Made by a program: the position numbers and the translations under genes
Shown here: one piece after another, positions 55,201-63,969 of the stretch
Layout of the letters: every line of letters begins with the position of its first letter
Numbering within the stretch: the stretch's first letter is position 1
The notes under the pieces: model-generated
Told to the model about the DNA's origin: nothing
Seen by the model: only the letters and a program-made list of their open reading frames with translations
The model's database searches: none
Assembly (NCBI GenBank): GCA_965284645.1
Contig: OZ260106.1
Coordinates: 2,046,001 to 2,110,000, forward strand
Direction: 5' to 3'
Origin: JAIBAJ01 sp965284645
GTDB taxonomy: Bacteria; Bacteroidota; Bacteroidia; JAIBAJ01
Length of the DNA stretch: 64,000 bases

Positions 55201-58200
55201 TGGTCGTTTGAATACACCTGAATCACGTTGGGCCGGTATTACTCGTAAAATTGAAACACCAAACTTTGAGGAGAATAATATTGAATATGTTCAACTTTGG
55301 ATAATGGATCCCTATTATTATGATCAAACGCATAAAGGTGGTGATCTTTATTTGAACTTAGGAACCATCTCTGAAGATTTGATGCGGGATGGAAAATTCT
55401 CTTTTGAGAATGGTTTAGGTACTTCTGTTAACGGATTTCAAAATGATTCATCTGCATGGGGAAGGGTTCCCGCTTCAGGGATAAATGCAAGTAGTATTTT
55501 TGTTTTTGACAATGATCCAAATTCCAGAACCCAGCAAGATGTTGGTACAGATGGATTGAGCAATGACAATGAAAGGATCTATTTCAATGCCAATTACCTT
55601 CAAACAATTAAAGATGTTTTTGGTGAAACTTCAGCAGCTTATTTGAAGGCTGTTTCGGATCCTTCAAATGATGATTATCGCTTTTATTTGGATAATTCAT
55701 ACAATGACAATACGGCCTCAATTATCCAAAGGTATCAATCTTTTAATGGATATGAAGGGAATTCGCCAGTAATAACAACTGGAGGGGTAAGTGGATCCTA
55801 CCAAACCACACCGAACCTGGAGGATATAAATAAGGATAATAATATTGAACAAACGGAACAGTACTTTCAGTATAAAATTAGTCTAAGACCTCAGGATATG
55901 GTGGTTGGTAAGAACTATATCACCGACAAGGTAGTTGCAACAGGATCCTTGCCAAATAAACAAGCAAACAATATAACTTGGTACCAATTTAAAATTCCTA
56001 TAAGAAAACCAGAGAAAGTGGTTGGAGAAATAGGTGATTATCGGTCAATTCGCTTTATTCGGACATTCTTGAAAAACTTTGAAGATAGTGTTACTGTTCG
56101 ATTTGGAAAATTTCAATTGGTTCGAGGAGAGTGGAGGAAATTTGAAGAAGTTTTGGAGGAGCCAGGAGAAGTTGTTCCAGATGATAATCCGAATGGCACT
56201 CCTTTCGATTTGAACTATGTTAATATTGAAGAAAATGGCAGTCGGGTTCCAATCAAATATGTATTACCTCCTGGAATTTTACAACAACAAGCTTTAAGTA
56301 CTACTCAAACACGCAGACTAAATGAGCAATCACTTGCCTTGACGGTTTGCGAATTACCTGATGGTGTCTCAAAAGCAGCCTTTCGCAACTTGTCAATTGA
56401 TACCCGTACTTACAAGCACTTTAAAATGTTTGTTCATGGAGAAAAATATGGTGATCAAGAAATAAACGATGGGGACCTTCGTGCCTTTGTTAGATTCGGT
56501 ACTGATTTTGTAAATAACTATTATGAATATGAAATCCCTTTGAAGTTTACACCTTGGGGAAGTGAGACAGACACAGATATCTGGCCTTCACAAAATGAGT
56601 TCGATTTTGATTTTAGTGTTTTAACTGATGCAAAGAAGCAGCTTATTGCTTCAGGGCAAGATCCAACAAAAGTAAGTCAACCAATACCGCACGGAAATAA
56701 TTTTATTAGAATAAAGGGAACACCTAACCTTGGAAATATCAAAATTATAATGGTAGGGGTTCGAAATCCAAAGAAAACTTCCCTAACACCTGAAGATGAT
56801 AGAAAAGACAAATGTGCCATTGTCTGGTTTAATGAGATGCGCTTGACTGAATTTATGAATAATGCAGGATGGGCTACAAATCTTCAATTGCAAACCAAAT
56901 TGGCAGACTTTGCCTTAATCACAGCTACAGGGCATATTGAAACAGTTGGATGGGGCCAAATACAGGAGAAAGTAATGGAACGGAATAGGGAAGATTTGAT
57001 TCAATATGATGTGGCTGGAACCTTTAATTTGGATAAATTCTTCCCTAAAAGCCTGAATTTGCGGGTACCGATGTATCTTTCTCAAGGAGAAACATGGATA
57101 ACACCTTATTTCAGTCCTTTACAGCCCGATTTACTTCTATCTGATTATTTGAATAGTGTCGAAAATCAAGATAAGCGAGATGAAATAAAGGAGGCTTCCA
57201 TAGACTACACCATTCGAAGAGGTATAAACTTTACAAACGTTCAAAAGCAGAAGAATCCGAATAAGAAGAAATCATTCCCTTGGGATATTTCAAATCTTTC
57301 ACTCACTTATGCCTACAATGAAACAGAACAAAGAAATTTTACCTATTTGTACAGGAATTTGTACCAATGGAAAGGCGCATTGACCTATAATTATAACCTT
57401 CAAAGTAAAAACTTAAAACCTTTCCCAAAACTTAAACTTTTGAAGAAGATAATGGATGGATTGGAGGCAAAGAAGAAGGAAAAGGAGAATGATGCGAAGG
57501 CTTATATGGATAGTTTGAAACGTACAGGGAAGGTGCCAAAACAGGAATTGAAGGACCTTGAAGAAGAATATCAGAAACTGAAAAAGAAACGGGAAAAGTT
57601 TGTGAAGTTCTCAAAAAATTTCCAAAAATCAGGTTGGTGGAAGCCTATTAAGGATATCAATTTTACATTGTTGCCAAGTAACTTTAGTTTTAATTCCAGC
57701 CTAGACCGTCAATACAATGAAACACAACAAAGAAATACGAGTCAATATGAAGGGATTGTGGTAACACCTCAGCTATTTAAAAATTTCATATGGCAACGAG
57801 TATATTCCTTTAAATGGGATCTTACAAAATCCTTGTCTTTTGATTATACTGCTACCAATAATAGCCGAATTGATGAAGATTCAAGGTTAATTAGTAAGGA
57901 TTCCAGCTATTATAAATCCCAAAAAGATAGCATTTGGAAAAACCTCAGTCGGGGCGGTCGAAATACACAATTCCACCATACAGGAAATGTTACATATGCC
58001 TTACCAATTAACAAGTTCCCTATAACCGATTGGATAACCTCCCAAGCTCAATATACCGTAAACTATGATTGGACAGCACCTTCATCTGCTGTAGTAGATG
58101 TGCTAGGTAATACCATTCAAAATTCCAGAACCAAATCAATCAATGGTAATTTCAATTTTGTTAATCTATACAATAAAGTCGGTTTCCTAAAGAAGGCAAA

Positions 58201-59698
58201 TCAGCCTCCACCAAAGAACCAGAAGAAGGATATAAAACCAAAGGAAGACAAGACAAAAACACCAGGTAAGGAACCAGTTCAGGATAGTACAAAGAAGAAA
58301 CCAAAATCCATGCTACCTCTTTTGAATTCAAGCTTGAGGTTTCTTATGATGGTAAGAAGTGCAGGTTTTGATTATAGTGAGCAAGAAGGTATTTTATTGC
58401 CTGGTTTCCGTCCAACTCCAAAGGCATTCGGCAATAACTTTGAAGGTTCTACTGCTCCTGGTTGGGAATTTGTATTTGGATCCCAAGATGAATTTCAGTT
58501 GAAATCAAGAGCCCGTGAGAATAATTGGTTAACAACCTCCTCAAATCTAAATAATAAATTTACAAAGACCTATTCATCCACCTTTAATGCGAGGGCTACC
58601 ATTGAACCTATTCCTGGATTTAAAATTGATTTAAATGCAACTCGGAATTACTCAAGGAGCAAAAGTGAATTTTACCGATGGGATGAGGAATTGAATGACT
58701 TTAATTCATTTGGCGCGCAAGAGATGGGAAACTATACAGTTTCAATAATTTCGGCCTCTACTGCATTCAAGAAAAGTAAACTGGATGCCAATAATAGCAG
58801 TCCAGTTTATGAGGAATTTAGAAGTAATTTATTGCCAACCGCCCAAGCTTATGCGGCTAAAAATCCGAATTCAATTGGAGCCCATGAATTGTTCACTGAT
58901 TTTCCAAAAGGGTATGGGAAAACCCAACAGGATGTGTTAATTAATTCATTTTTAACAACCTATACAGGAGGGAAGACCAGAGGAGGTAGCAATTTCCCAA
59001 ATACACCTTTACCAAACTGGAGAGTGAATTATGATGGTTTAATGAAAATTGGTTTTATTAAAAATTTATTCAAGAACTTTACACTTAGTCACCAATACAG
59101 AAGCACTTATTCCGTAAATTCCTTTACAACCAATTTACTTGCAAACGACTCCCTTGGCTCTCCTAGTTCAATTGATAGTTCTGGTAATTTCCTTGCTCAA
59201 AGTTATATCCCACAAGTGTCTATTTCTGAACAATTCAGTCCGTTTATTGGAGTAGATATGACTTGGCAAAACAGTTTGACCAATAAATTTGAATATAAAA
59301 AGGGTCGGAACCTGAGCTTAAGTACAGTGAACAACCAGTTGACAGAAGTAATGACCAGCGAGATTTCAATAGGAGCTGGATATCGGTTCAAAAATGTTGT
59401 ATTCCCCATTCGATTTGGCAAAAACCAAAAGAAACCCAAAAGTGATATAAACCTTAAAGCAGATGTTGCATTTAGAAATAATAGAACAGTAATTCATAGA
59501 GTTTTGGAAGGAACAAACCAGGCCTCTGCGGGGCAACAAATAATCAGCATAAAGATTTCGGCAGATTATGTATTAAGTGAGAAGGTTACTTTGCGTGCAT
59601 TTTACGATCAAACCATTACCAAACCTGTTGTATCTTCATCTTTCCCAACCAACAATGCCAATGGCGGAATTAGTCTTCGATTAAATTTGGCCCAATAA
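52229..59698 (+). CDS. sprA: T9SS outer-membrane translocon protein SprA
   Basis: A giant outer-membrane protein of 2489 residues that forms the 36-stranded beta-barrel pore of the type IX secretion system. A signal segment is followed by ARTPKMTRR. The family's repeated stretches are present throughout, such as NVTGEIGDKIKLNFNYNTEA, LPKLPTWKLMMKNVYNLG, and the SFVGEFAQILPG / YVDDFEGSQ region near residues 830-860. Two Lys-rich linkers lie at about 1730-1795 and 1990-2025 (EAKKKEKENDAK and QKKDIKPKEDK). The start is GTG. The length fits SprA, and there is no visible break. The nearby T9SS-signal protein at 3.2 kb would be its substrate. Confidence 0.96.
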   Translation: MAANRSNLSLIPVIVLTMAIVAVSAARTPKMTRRSSKAIKSLRESVAVDTPQTDLPYPFPDYSIDPNPTVSPSGIHMTNPSNVKHEVEYDPETGNYNISDKIGNIDYRPPTYQTFDEYQEYNAQQSLKDYWKKRSQAEDLANQKPLIPKLKIDSKLFEDIFGSNTISIKPQGTAELIFGFNSSKINNPSLPIRQRKVTTFNFDQKIQLNVTGEIGDKIKLNFNYNTEATFDFENQIKLGYTGKEDEIIQKIELGNVQMPTNGTLINGSQSLFGGKVQLKFGKLGVTGLFAQQRGKSQNIQVQGGSQITPFDIPGDTYEAYKHYFLSHYFRKKYDEWCKDIPLIGSPINITRIEVWVTNKQSSPLNTRDVICFMDLGENPEDLHNSTVGLTLPQLQNTEYPGNKTNYLYEKMYAFGSGIRKSENVINTLSQYIPNGFINSQDYVSVKSARKLVEGSDFTYNPRLGYISLSQPLQPDEALGVAFQYTVNNDVFQVGEFSQDVSASGAQVTGTTTTLQAQDAIILKLLKSNLILPKLPTWKLMMKNVYNLGAYSLNKEDFQLNVIYDNINTGTKINFMPEGKLKGIPLIRVLNTDSLNYQLDKSPDGVFDYIDGITVNSQKGTIIFPVEEPFGSYLKTQFGNSPADTALANEYVFQQLYDSTRTKAIQDPRKNRFHLVGSYKSASGSDISLNATNVPQGSVKVTSGGVQLVEGVDYSVDYTLGRVKIINQQYLNSNQPLNISLESQSLFNIQTKRLIGTRLDYKFSKDLAIGATLMNLQERPLTQKVNIGDEAVSNTVWGLDGNWRAESRLLTKLVDKIPFINTKEQSTVSFVGEFAQILPGNAPAIGKDGTSYVDDFEGSQTLIDIQTPQAWNLAATPQGQPNLFPEASVPVNDLRYGMNRAHLGWYQIDASVFFQQNVPSGATVNGLDDEEYISNHYSRQVLETELFPNKQPQYNQVMNLNTLDLHFNPKEKGPYNYDVKPISGLTAGIDESGRLNTPESRWAGITRKIETPNFEENNIEYVQLWIMDPYYYDQTHKGGDLYLNLGTISEDLMRDGKFSFENGLGTSVNGFQNDSSAWGRVPASGINASSIFVFDNDPNSRTQQDVGTDGLSNDNERIYFNANYLQTIKDVFGETSAAYLKAVSDPSNDDYRFYLDNSYNDNTASIIQRYQSFNGYEGNSPVITTGGVSGSYQTTPNLEDINKDNNIEQTEQYFQYKISLRPQDMVVGKNYITDKVVATGSLPNKQANNITWYQFKIPIRKPEKVVGEIGDYRSIRFIRTFLKNFEDSVTVRFGKFQLVRGEWRKFEEVLEEPGEVVPDDNPNGTPFDLNYVNIEENGSRVPIKYVLPPGILQQQALSTTQTRRLNEQSLALTVCELPDGVSKAAFRNLSIDTRTYKHFKMFVHGEKYGDQEINDGDLRAFVRFGTDFVNNYYEYEIPLKFTPWGSETDTDIWPSQNEFDFDFSVLTDAKKQLIASGQDPTKVSQPIPHGNNFIRIKGTPNLGNIKIIMVGVRNPKKTSLTPEDDRKDKCAIVWFNEMRLTEFMNNAGWATNLQLQTKLADFALITATGHIETVGWGQIQEKVMERNREDLIQYDVAGTFNLDKFFPKSLNLRVPMYLSQGETWITPYFSPLQPDLLLSDYLNSVENQDKRDEIKEASIDYTIRRGINFTNVQKQKNPNKKKSFPWDISNLSLTYAYNETEQRNFTYLYRNLYQWKGALTYNYNLQSKNLKPFPKLKLLKKIMDGLEAKKKEKENDAKAYMDSLKRTGKVPKQELKDLEEEYQKLKKKREKFVKFSKNFQKSGWWKPIKDINFTLLPSNFSFNSSLDRQYNETQQRNTSQYEGIVVTPQLFKNFIWQRVYSFKWDLTKSLSFDYTATNNSRIDEDSRLISKDSSYYKSQKDSIWKNLSRGGRNTQFHHTGNVTYALPINKFPITDWITSQAQYTVNYDWTAPSSAVVDVLGNTIQNSRTKSINGNFNFVNLYNKVGFLKKANQPPPKNQKKDIKPKEDKTKTPGKEPVQDSTKKKPKSMLPLLNSSLRFLMMVRSAGFDYSEQEGILLPGFRPTPKAFGNNFEGSTAPGWEFVFGSQDEFQLKSRARENNWLTTSSNLNNKFTKTYSSTFNARATIEPIPGFKIDLNATRNYSRSKSEFYRWDEELNDFNSFGAQEMGNYTVSIISASTAFKKSKLDANNSSPVYEEFRSNLLPTAQAYAAKNPNSIGAHELFTDFPKGYGKTQQDVLINSFLTTYTGGKTRGGSNFPNTPLPNWRVNYDGLMKIGFIKNLFKNFTLSHQYRSTYSVNSFTTNLLANDSLGSPSSIDSSGNFLAQSYIPQVSISEQFSPFIGVDMTWQNSLTNKFEYKKGRNLSLSTVNNQLTEVMTSEISIGAGYRFKNVVFPIRFGKNQKKPKSDINLKADVAFRNNRTVIHRVLEGTNQASAGQQIISIKISADYVLSEKVTLRAFYDQTITKPVVSSSFPTNNANGGISLRLNLAQ

Positions 59699-59724
59699 TA
59701 GCAAGGGAACTAGAAATATTTAAC

Positions 59725-61131
59725 ATGAAATACTTAATTGCATTTTTGCTATTTCCATTGTTAGGATTGGCACAAGAAAAACCATTTAAAATTACCGGAG
59801 ATGCCTATGATACAGATCTTTTATCCAAAGATTTTCATAAAGGAAGAAGAGATGCGCTTCGTAAATTAATGCCAGAGGGTAGTGTTTCAGTATTTTTTGC
59901 CAATCCTGTCAGAAACCGAAACAATGATGTAGATTTCGAATATGCCCAAAATCCGGATTTTTATTATTTGACCGGATTGATGGAGCCTCATTCTGTATTG
60001 TTGGTATTTAAGGATGAAATGATGATTGATGGTGTAAAAACCAACGAAGTGATTTTTGTACAAGATAGAAATCCCAAAAGGGAGACTTGGGAAGGCAAGC
60101 GATTGGGAAAAGAAGGGGTTCAAACAAAATTGGGCTTTTCTAAAGTAATGCTGAATTCTGAATTTTCGGCTGTCAATATTGACTACAAAAGATTTACCTC
60201 CATCCTCCATCCTATGAATTTTAAGGATATAAGAAATGAAGATGGGGAAGGTGATTTATTTGATCTTTGGAAAAGCTTTGAAAGTTCAACTGAGAATTTG
60301 GCAGAAACAAAAAGTTTCAAACTTCAAGATGAGTTGATGTCAAAATTAAGGGAAGTAAAGCTGGCTGAAGAATTAACACTCATGCGTAAGGCAATTTCAA
60401 TTACCTGTGAAGCAGAAAACGAATTAATGAAGGCCGCCAGACCAGGAATGACAGAATACCAAAGTGAGGCCATAGTGGAATTCTTTTTTAAACACCGAGG
60501 AGCAGAATTTGAAGGTTATCCCTCCATCCTTGGAAGTGGCGAAAATAGTTGTGTCTTGCATTACAATACTAATAGGAAGAAATTCGAAAGTGGAGATCTT
60601 TTACTATCTGATGTTGGTGCTGAATACCATGGCTATACGGCAGATGTTACCAGGACATTTCCTGTAAATGGAACCTTCACTCCTGAACAAAGGATTATTT
60701 ATAATTTAGTTCTGGAGGCTCAAACAAAAGGAATTGAAGCTTGTAAAAAGGGAAACGGATTTTGGGATCCTCATAAAGCTGCCGCAAAGGTCATTGGAAA
60801 AGGATTGAAGGAATTGGGCTTAATTGCTGATGAATTGGAATATAGGAAATACTTTATCCATGGAACTTCTCATTATTTAGGTTTGGATGTTCATGATGTT
60901 GGAACGTATGGACCACTTGCGCCCGGGCAAGTAATTACAGTTGAACCTGGAATCTATATTCCTGAAGGTTCCGATTGTGATCCTAAATGGTGGAATATTG
61001 GAATTCGTATCGAAGATGATATTTTAATTACGGAAGGTAATCCAGAGAATCTCTCAGCAGGCAGTCCTAGAACTATTGAAGAAATTGAGGCCTTGATGAA
61101 ACTTGGAAGTTCCTTTAAAGACCTAAAATAG
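59725..61131 (+). CDS. Aminopeptidase P-like M24 metallopeptidase, exported
   Basis: A 468-residue peptidase removing N-terminal residues next to proline. A signal peptide (MKYLIAFLLFPLLGLAQ) precedes the N-terminal creatinase-like domain (about 40-200, with DFYYLTGLMEPHSVLL). The pita-bread catalytic domain has the five metal ligands: Asp in LLLSDVGAEYHG, Asp in TADVTRTFP, His in HGTSHYLGLDVHD, Glu in TVEPGIYIP and Glu in GIRIEDDILIT. Export is less usual for the family, but M24 members with signal peptides are common in Bacteroidota. The start follows the sprA stop by 26 bases. Confidence 0.92.
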   Translation: MKYLIAFLLFPLLGLAQEKPFKITGDAYDTDLLSKDFHKGRRDALRKLMPEGSVSVFFANPVRNRNNDVDFEYAQNPDFYYLTGLMEPHSVLLVFKDEMMIDGVKTNEVIFVQDRNPKRETWEGKRLGKEGVQTKLGFSKVMLNSEFSAVNIDYKRFTSILHPMNFKDIRNEDGEGDLFDLWKSFESSTENLAETKSFKLQDELMSKLREVKLAEELTLMRKAISITCEAENELMKAARPGMTEYQSEAIVEFFFKHRGAEFEGYPSILGSGENSCVLHYNTNRKKFESGDLLLSDVGAEYHGYTADVTRTFPVNGTFTPEQRIIYNLVLEAQTKGIEACKKGNGFWDPHKAAAKVIGKGLKELGLIADELEYRKYFIHGTSHYLGLDVHDVGTYGPLAPGQVITVEPGIYIPEGSDCDPKWWNIGIRIEDDILITEGNPENLSAGSPRTIEEIEALMKLGSSFKDLK

Positions 61132-61181
61132 GCCTGAGAAGAAAAATTTTCCCCAATTTTCCTGACAGTTCGAAAAAGTTA

Positions 61182-61189
61182 TACTTTTG
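61182..61189 (+). promoter_or_regulatory. Probable -7 box for tRNA-His
   Basis: TACTTTTG matches TAnnTTTG and ends 11 bases before the tRNA's first base. Confidence 0.6.
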
Positions 61190-61200
61190 CAATCCCAAAC

Positions 61201-61275
61201 GGAGGGTATAGCTCAGGTGGTTAGAGCGTCAGATTGTGGTCCTGAAGGCCGTGGGTTCAAGTCCCATTACCCTCC
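61201..61275 (+). tRNA. tRNA-His (anticodon GTG)
   Basis: The cloverleaf pairs fully by eye. G at 61201 is the extra -1 base of histidine tRNA and pairs with C61275. The acceptor GAGGGTA (61202-61208) pairs with TACCCTC (61268-61274). D-arm GCTC/GAGC. The anticodon loop TTGTGGT gives GTG, and the anticodon stem has one A-C mismatch. The T-arm is GTGGG/CCCAT with loop TTCAAGT. CCA is not encoded directly at the end. A terminator hairpin follows. Confidence 0.96.
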
Positions 61276-61284
61276 CTCCAAAAC

Positions 61285-61318
61285 AAAAATCCCCATGCTT
61301 TTGCATAGGGATTTTTTG
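61285..61318 (+). terminator. Terminator hairpin after tRNA-His
   Basis: AAAATCCCCATGC, loop TTTT, then GCATAGGGATTTTTT. It is A-rich on one side and T-rich on the other, so it can also serve the convergent SiaC-like gene. Confidence 0.8.
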
Positions 61319-61336
61319 TTTATTTCTCTTGATAAT

Positions 61337-61726
61337 TTAGTTGGTGTCTTTAAACTCAAACGGAAGATCTGCAATCCTTGAGAAGACATGACCAAGGTCC
61401 AAAATGTCAATATCATCTTCTTCGTAATACCAAGTAATCAACAAATCATTCCCTTTATCCTTAATCTGCTTAAGTATTTTAAGCATATCGGTAATGCATT
61501 TTGAAGAGGGTGTATTAAAGTATTCCAACTTAAATACGAAGTTGGTTTTACCATTTGGCGCTTCGGCATATTGAGCAAGCCAATCTACCGCAGGTTGATA
61601 AAAGCCTTTTGCATTTAAAGGGAATGAACGACCGGAAACTTCGAAATGCCCATTGGCCGGGTCAAAGATAATGTTAGGAGTATCTTTGGTCGATGCTATT
61701 TTTAGTGGTTCTAGGGTAGTGGACAT
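61337..61726 (-). CDS. SiaC-like regulatory phosphoprotein (DUF1987)
   Basis: A 129-residue DUF1987 protein. GHFEVSGRSFPLNAKGFYQP starts the fold, and FVFKLEYFNTPSSKCITDML follows around residues 63-82. The conserved NTPSSK stretch resembles the site where SiaC of Pseudomonas is phosphorylated by SiaB and dephosphorylated by the PP2C enzyme SiaA. Whether this protein is phosphorylated is unknown. The only PP2C in the window is in the propeller sensor at 44-47 kb, 14 kb away, so any link is speculative. It is alone on its strand, convergent with the tRNA. Confidence 0.85.
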   Translation of the reverse strand: MSTTLEPLKIASTKDTPNIIFDPANGHFEVSGRSFPLNAKGFYQPAVDWLAQYAEAPNGKTNFVFKLEYFNTPSSKCITDMLKILKQIKDKGNDLLITWYYEEDDIDILDLGHVFSRIADLPFEFKDTN

Positions 61727-61816
61727 TTTATTTTATTGAACCTTTTTAAATAAGGCGATTACACAAAAGTAATTGGTAAATGTAATATTCCAAGAATACT
61801 GAAAAAAATTATTAAC

Positions 61817-62350
61817 CTAGTTTTGTTGAACTTTTGGAGCGAACTTAGCTCTAAAGTCTTGCCAGCTTTGGGTTTGGTAGTGATTTTCATGAAAATAAAC
61901 CAACATTGCTTCGAATTCTTTTGCCTCCATATACCCAGGAACAGTGCTATAAAGTTCAAGATTTTCATTTAATAATGCTGTTGCTGGGTAGGCTGCACGG
62001 TTGTTCATAAGCTTTAAGGCTAGACTGTGCGTCTGTTTCTTGGGGTTTATCTCCTGCAAAGCATAGGACTCTCCTTTGAAAATAACAGGGCCATTTTTTT
62101 CGGCATTAAACTTAACCGCATAATAGTTTTTATTGATATATTCGGTAATGTAGGCGTTGCCGTAAACATCTTTATCAAGTTTTTTGCACCAGCCACACCA
62201 ATCTGTGTAAATGTCGACTATAACTTTTTTAGGTGATTTCTTCTGTGCTTCCTGCATCTGCTCGAAGCTCATCCATTGTACCTGTCCATAAGTTGAATAG
62301 CTTGTAGTTAATAATACTACCCCGATTAGTAAGTGTTTGATCTGTTTCAT
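61817..62350 (-). CDS. Thioredoxin-family exported protein
   Basis: A 177-residue thioredoxin-fold protein. The signal peptide ends about TYGQ (residue 23). The redox pair is Cys52 and Cys55 in DIYTDWCGWCKKLDKDVY, as in DsbD-C and DUF255-like members. The later PATALLNENLE holds a cis-proline-type element. Probable periplasmic thiol-disulfide exchange. It is divergent from the coiled-coil protein gene. Confidence 0.9.
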   Translation of the reverse strand: MKQIKHLLIGVVLLTTSYSTYGQVQWMSFEQMQEAQKKSPKKVIVDIYTDWCGWCKKLDKDVYGNAYITEYINKNYYAVKFNAEKNGPVIFKGESYALQEINPKKQTHSLALKLMNNRAAYPATALLNENLELYSTVPGYMEAKEFEAMLVYFHENHYQTQSWQDFRAKFAPKVQQN

Positions 62351-62462
62351 TTTGTGAGGACTAAGGAAAGAAATTATTCCTTTGCCTCTATGCTTTAGGC
62401 AATCTTTATGCCGAATAATTTAGATTCATTGCAGGAATAAGACTTTATCTGCAAAAAAAATA

Positions 62463-62470
62463 TAGCTTTG
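62463..62470 (+). promoter_or_regulatory. Possible -7 box for the coiled-coil protein gene
   Basis: TAGCTTTG fits TAnnTTTG and lies 8 bases before the first ATG, so transcription would start very close to that codon. Confidence 0.45.
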
Positions 62471-62478
62471 CCTTGTTG

Positions 62479-63969
62479 ATGCAAGGATTCAAAATTAATT
62501 TATGCTCTAGGTTTCCAAGTTGTATGCTCTTGGTAATCATTGTATTGTCCCTTATTTCGAGAAATAGTTACGGACAACAGAAAATTTCTATTTCCTATGA
62601 TAAGCCTATGCTTAAGGAAGATTTTAATGAGGAAAATAAAAATTGGAATTACCAAACAACCTATGAAAACTTTTTTGTTGTGGATAAAGGCGATCTTTTT
62701 TTGAACCGCATTAATCCAACCAATCCTTATGCCTTTCTTTCTAATTGGGATAACCCTTTAACCACTTTTCAAATCAGGTCGGCCTTAAAACTTGCCCCTG
62801 ATCAAGGAAAGGAACAAACAATCGGTATTATTTTCCTAGTTCAAAAGGATGGAAGCGGTGCTGTTGTGTTGGAAATTAACAGGGATAAAGAATACCGAAT
62901 TAAGCAGTTAGTAAACGGAAAGTTTTACAAGTATTTATCCGGTGAAAAGGAAACCCAAGGATGGGTGAAATCAGCATTGGTAAATGCAAAAGAAGATTAC
63001 AATGAATTAGATGTTCGTGTGAAGGAAGGTCAAATGGATTTTTATATCAATAAGAAATTTGTCAATTCTTTTAATGTTGACAATTACAAATCTGGAGGAT
63101 TAGGTTTTTTAATTGGTGCCAATACAAAAGCTAAAATAGATTTCTTCAATGTTTATGGAACCAATACAGCAGAAGATTCCTTACAAAACCTAAATGGGAC
63201 CTATGTTAATAAACTGCATGGAGAAGAATTAATAGCCAAACAAGAAAAGGATATAGATTCCTTAAAAAGGGAAATTAGAGAGGCAAACCAAAGGTATTCA
63301 AGCTACCAAAGGGATAGGGATCAGGAACATGTGCGAATGAAGGAATTATTGGATAAATATATTCGCCAAAACGATTCACTTGAAATTAGAGCCCGGAAAT
63401 TAACCTATTTGGAAGATGAAATGCTTCAAGGAATTGATAATGACCTTTTATTGACCCTTACTACCGAACTTCGAGAACAAATAAAGAAGAATCAGGCATT
63501 GGAGGCCCAAGTGGAAGGGTATAAGGATTCTATCCATTATATGAATAAGAGATTTCAAGAACTTAAAGTTAAATTGCTGACTACTGTAATTGAAAAACGT
63601 TCGGCGGAAGTTAAATCCCAAGAACAAGCCTTAAAAGAAATCAGAACAGAATTGCAAAAGAAGCCCAATCAGACCAATGTATCCCCATCGAACCAGACTC
63701 CAGAAGAGTCAAATCAAAAGCAAACCGCTAAGGAAGCAAAGGCTAATTCAAAAAAGAAAGAAGAGTTAAAGGATAACAAGTCTGCCATTTCCTCTAATCA
63801 AGCACCTTTGGATGATCCTATCCGTCCAAACCCTCGTTCTAAAAACAACCAATCAAAAATCGATTCTACCAAGTTCTTTCAGCCTGTAATTTTAAAAGAT
63901 AGTATCATAAAAGAACCTAAACCAATTCCTTCCAGAGTGAAAAAGGCAAAGAAGGGAAACCGTCAATAA
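62479..63969 (+). CDS. Exported protein with LamG/DUF1080-like domain and coiled coil
   Basis: A protein of up to 496 residues. The signal segment (about MLLVIIVLSLISRNSYGQ) begins at an internal ATG at 62524, and the ATG at 62479 adds a basic N-region. Residues 35-220 form a beta-rich domain resembling 3-keto-disaccharide hydrolase/LamG folds (LKEDFNEENKNWNYQTTYENF; AVVLEINRDKEYRIKQLVNG; DVRVKEGQMDFYINKKFV), which here lacks a recognisable active site. A long coiled coil spans about 240-400, and the C-terminal hundred residues are Lys/Pro/Ser-rich. Function unknown. The gene ends 31 bases before the window edge. Confidence 0.78.
   Translation: MQGFKINLCSRFPSCMLLVIIVLSLISRNSYGQQKISISYDKPMLKEDFNEENKNWNYQTTYENFFVVDKGDLFLNRINPTNPYAFLSNWDNPLTTFQIRSALKLAPDQGKEQTIGIIFLVQKDGSGAVVLEINRDKEYRIKQLVNGKFYKYLSGEKETQGWVKSALVNAKEDYNELDVRVKEGQMDFYINKKFVNSFNVDNYKSGGLGFLIGANTKAKIDFFNVYGTNTAEDSLQNLNGTYVNKLHGEELIAKQEKDIDSLKREIREANQRYSSYQRDRDQEHVRMKELLDKYIRQNDSLEIRARKLTYLEDEMLQGIDNDLLLTLTTELREQIKKNQALEAQVEGYKDSIHYMNKRFQELKVKLLTTVIEKRSAEVKSQEQALKEIRTELQKKPNQTNVSPSNQTPEESNQKQTAKEAKANSKKKEELKDNKSAISSNQAPLDDPIRPNPRSKNNQSKIDSTKFFQPVILKDSIIKEPKPIPSRVKKAKKGNRQ

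Noticed and set aside
52229..59698. Frameshift or split in sprA
   Set aside because: The frame is open over 2489 residues with family features throughout; only Lys-rich linkers vary.
61187..61381. 64-residue plus-strand frame over tRNA-His
   Set aside because: It is the tRNA and its terminator read as protein; it has no protein-like conservation signal.
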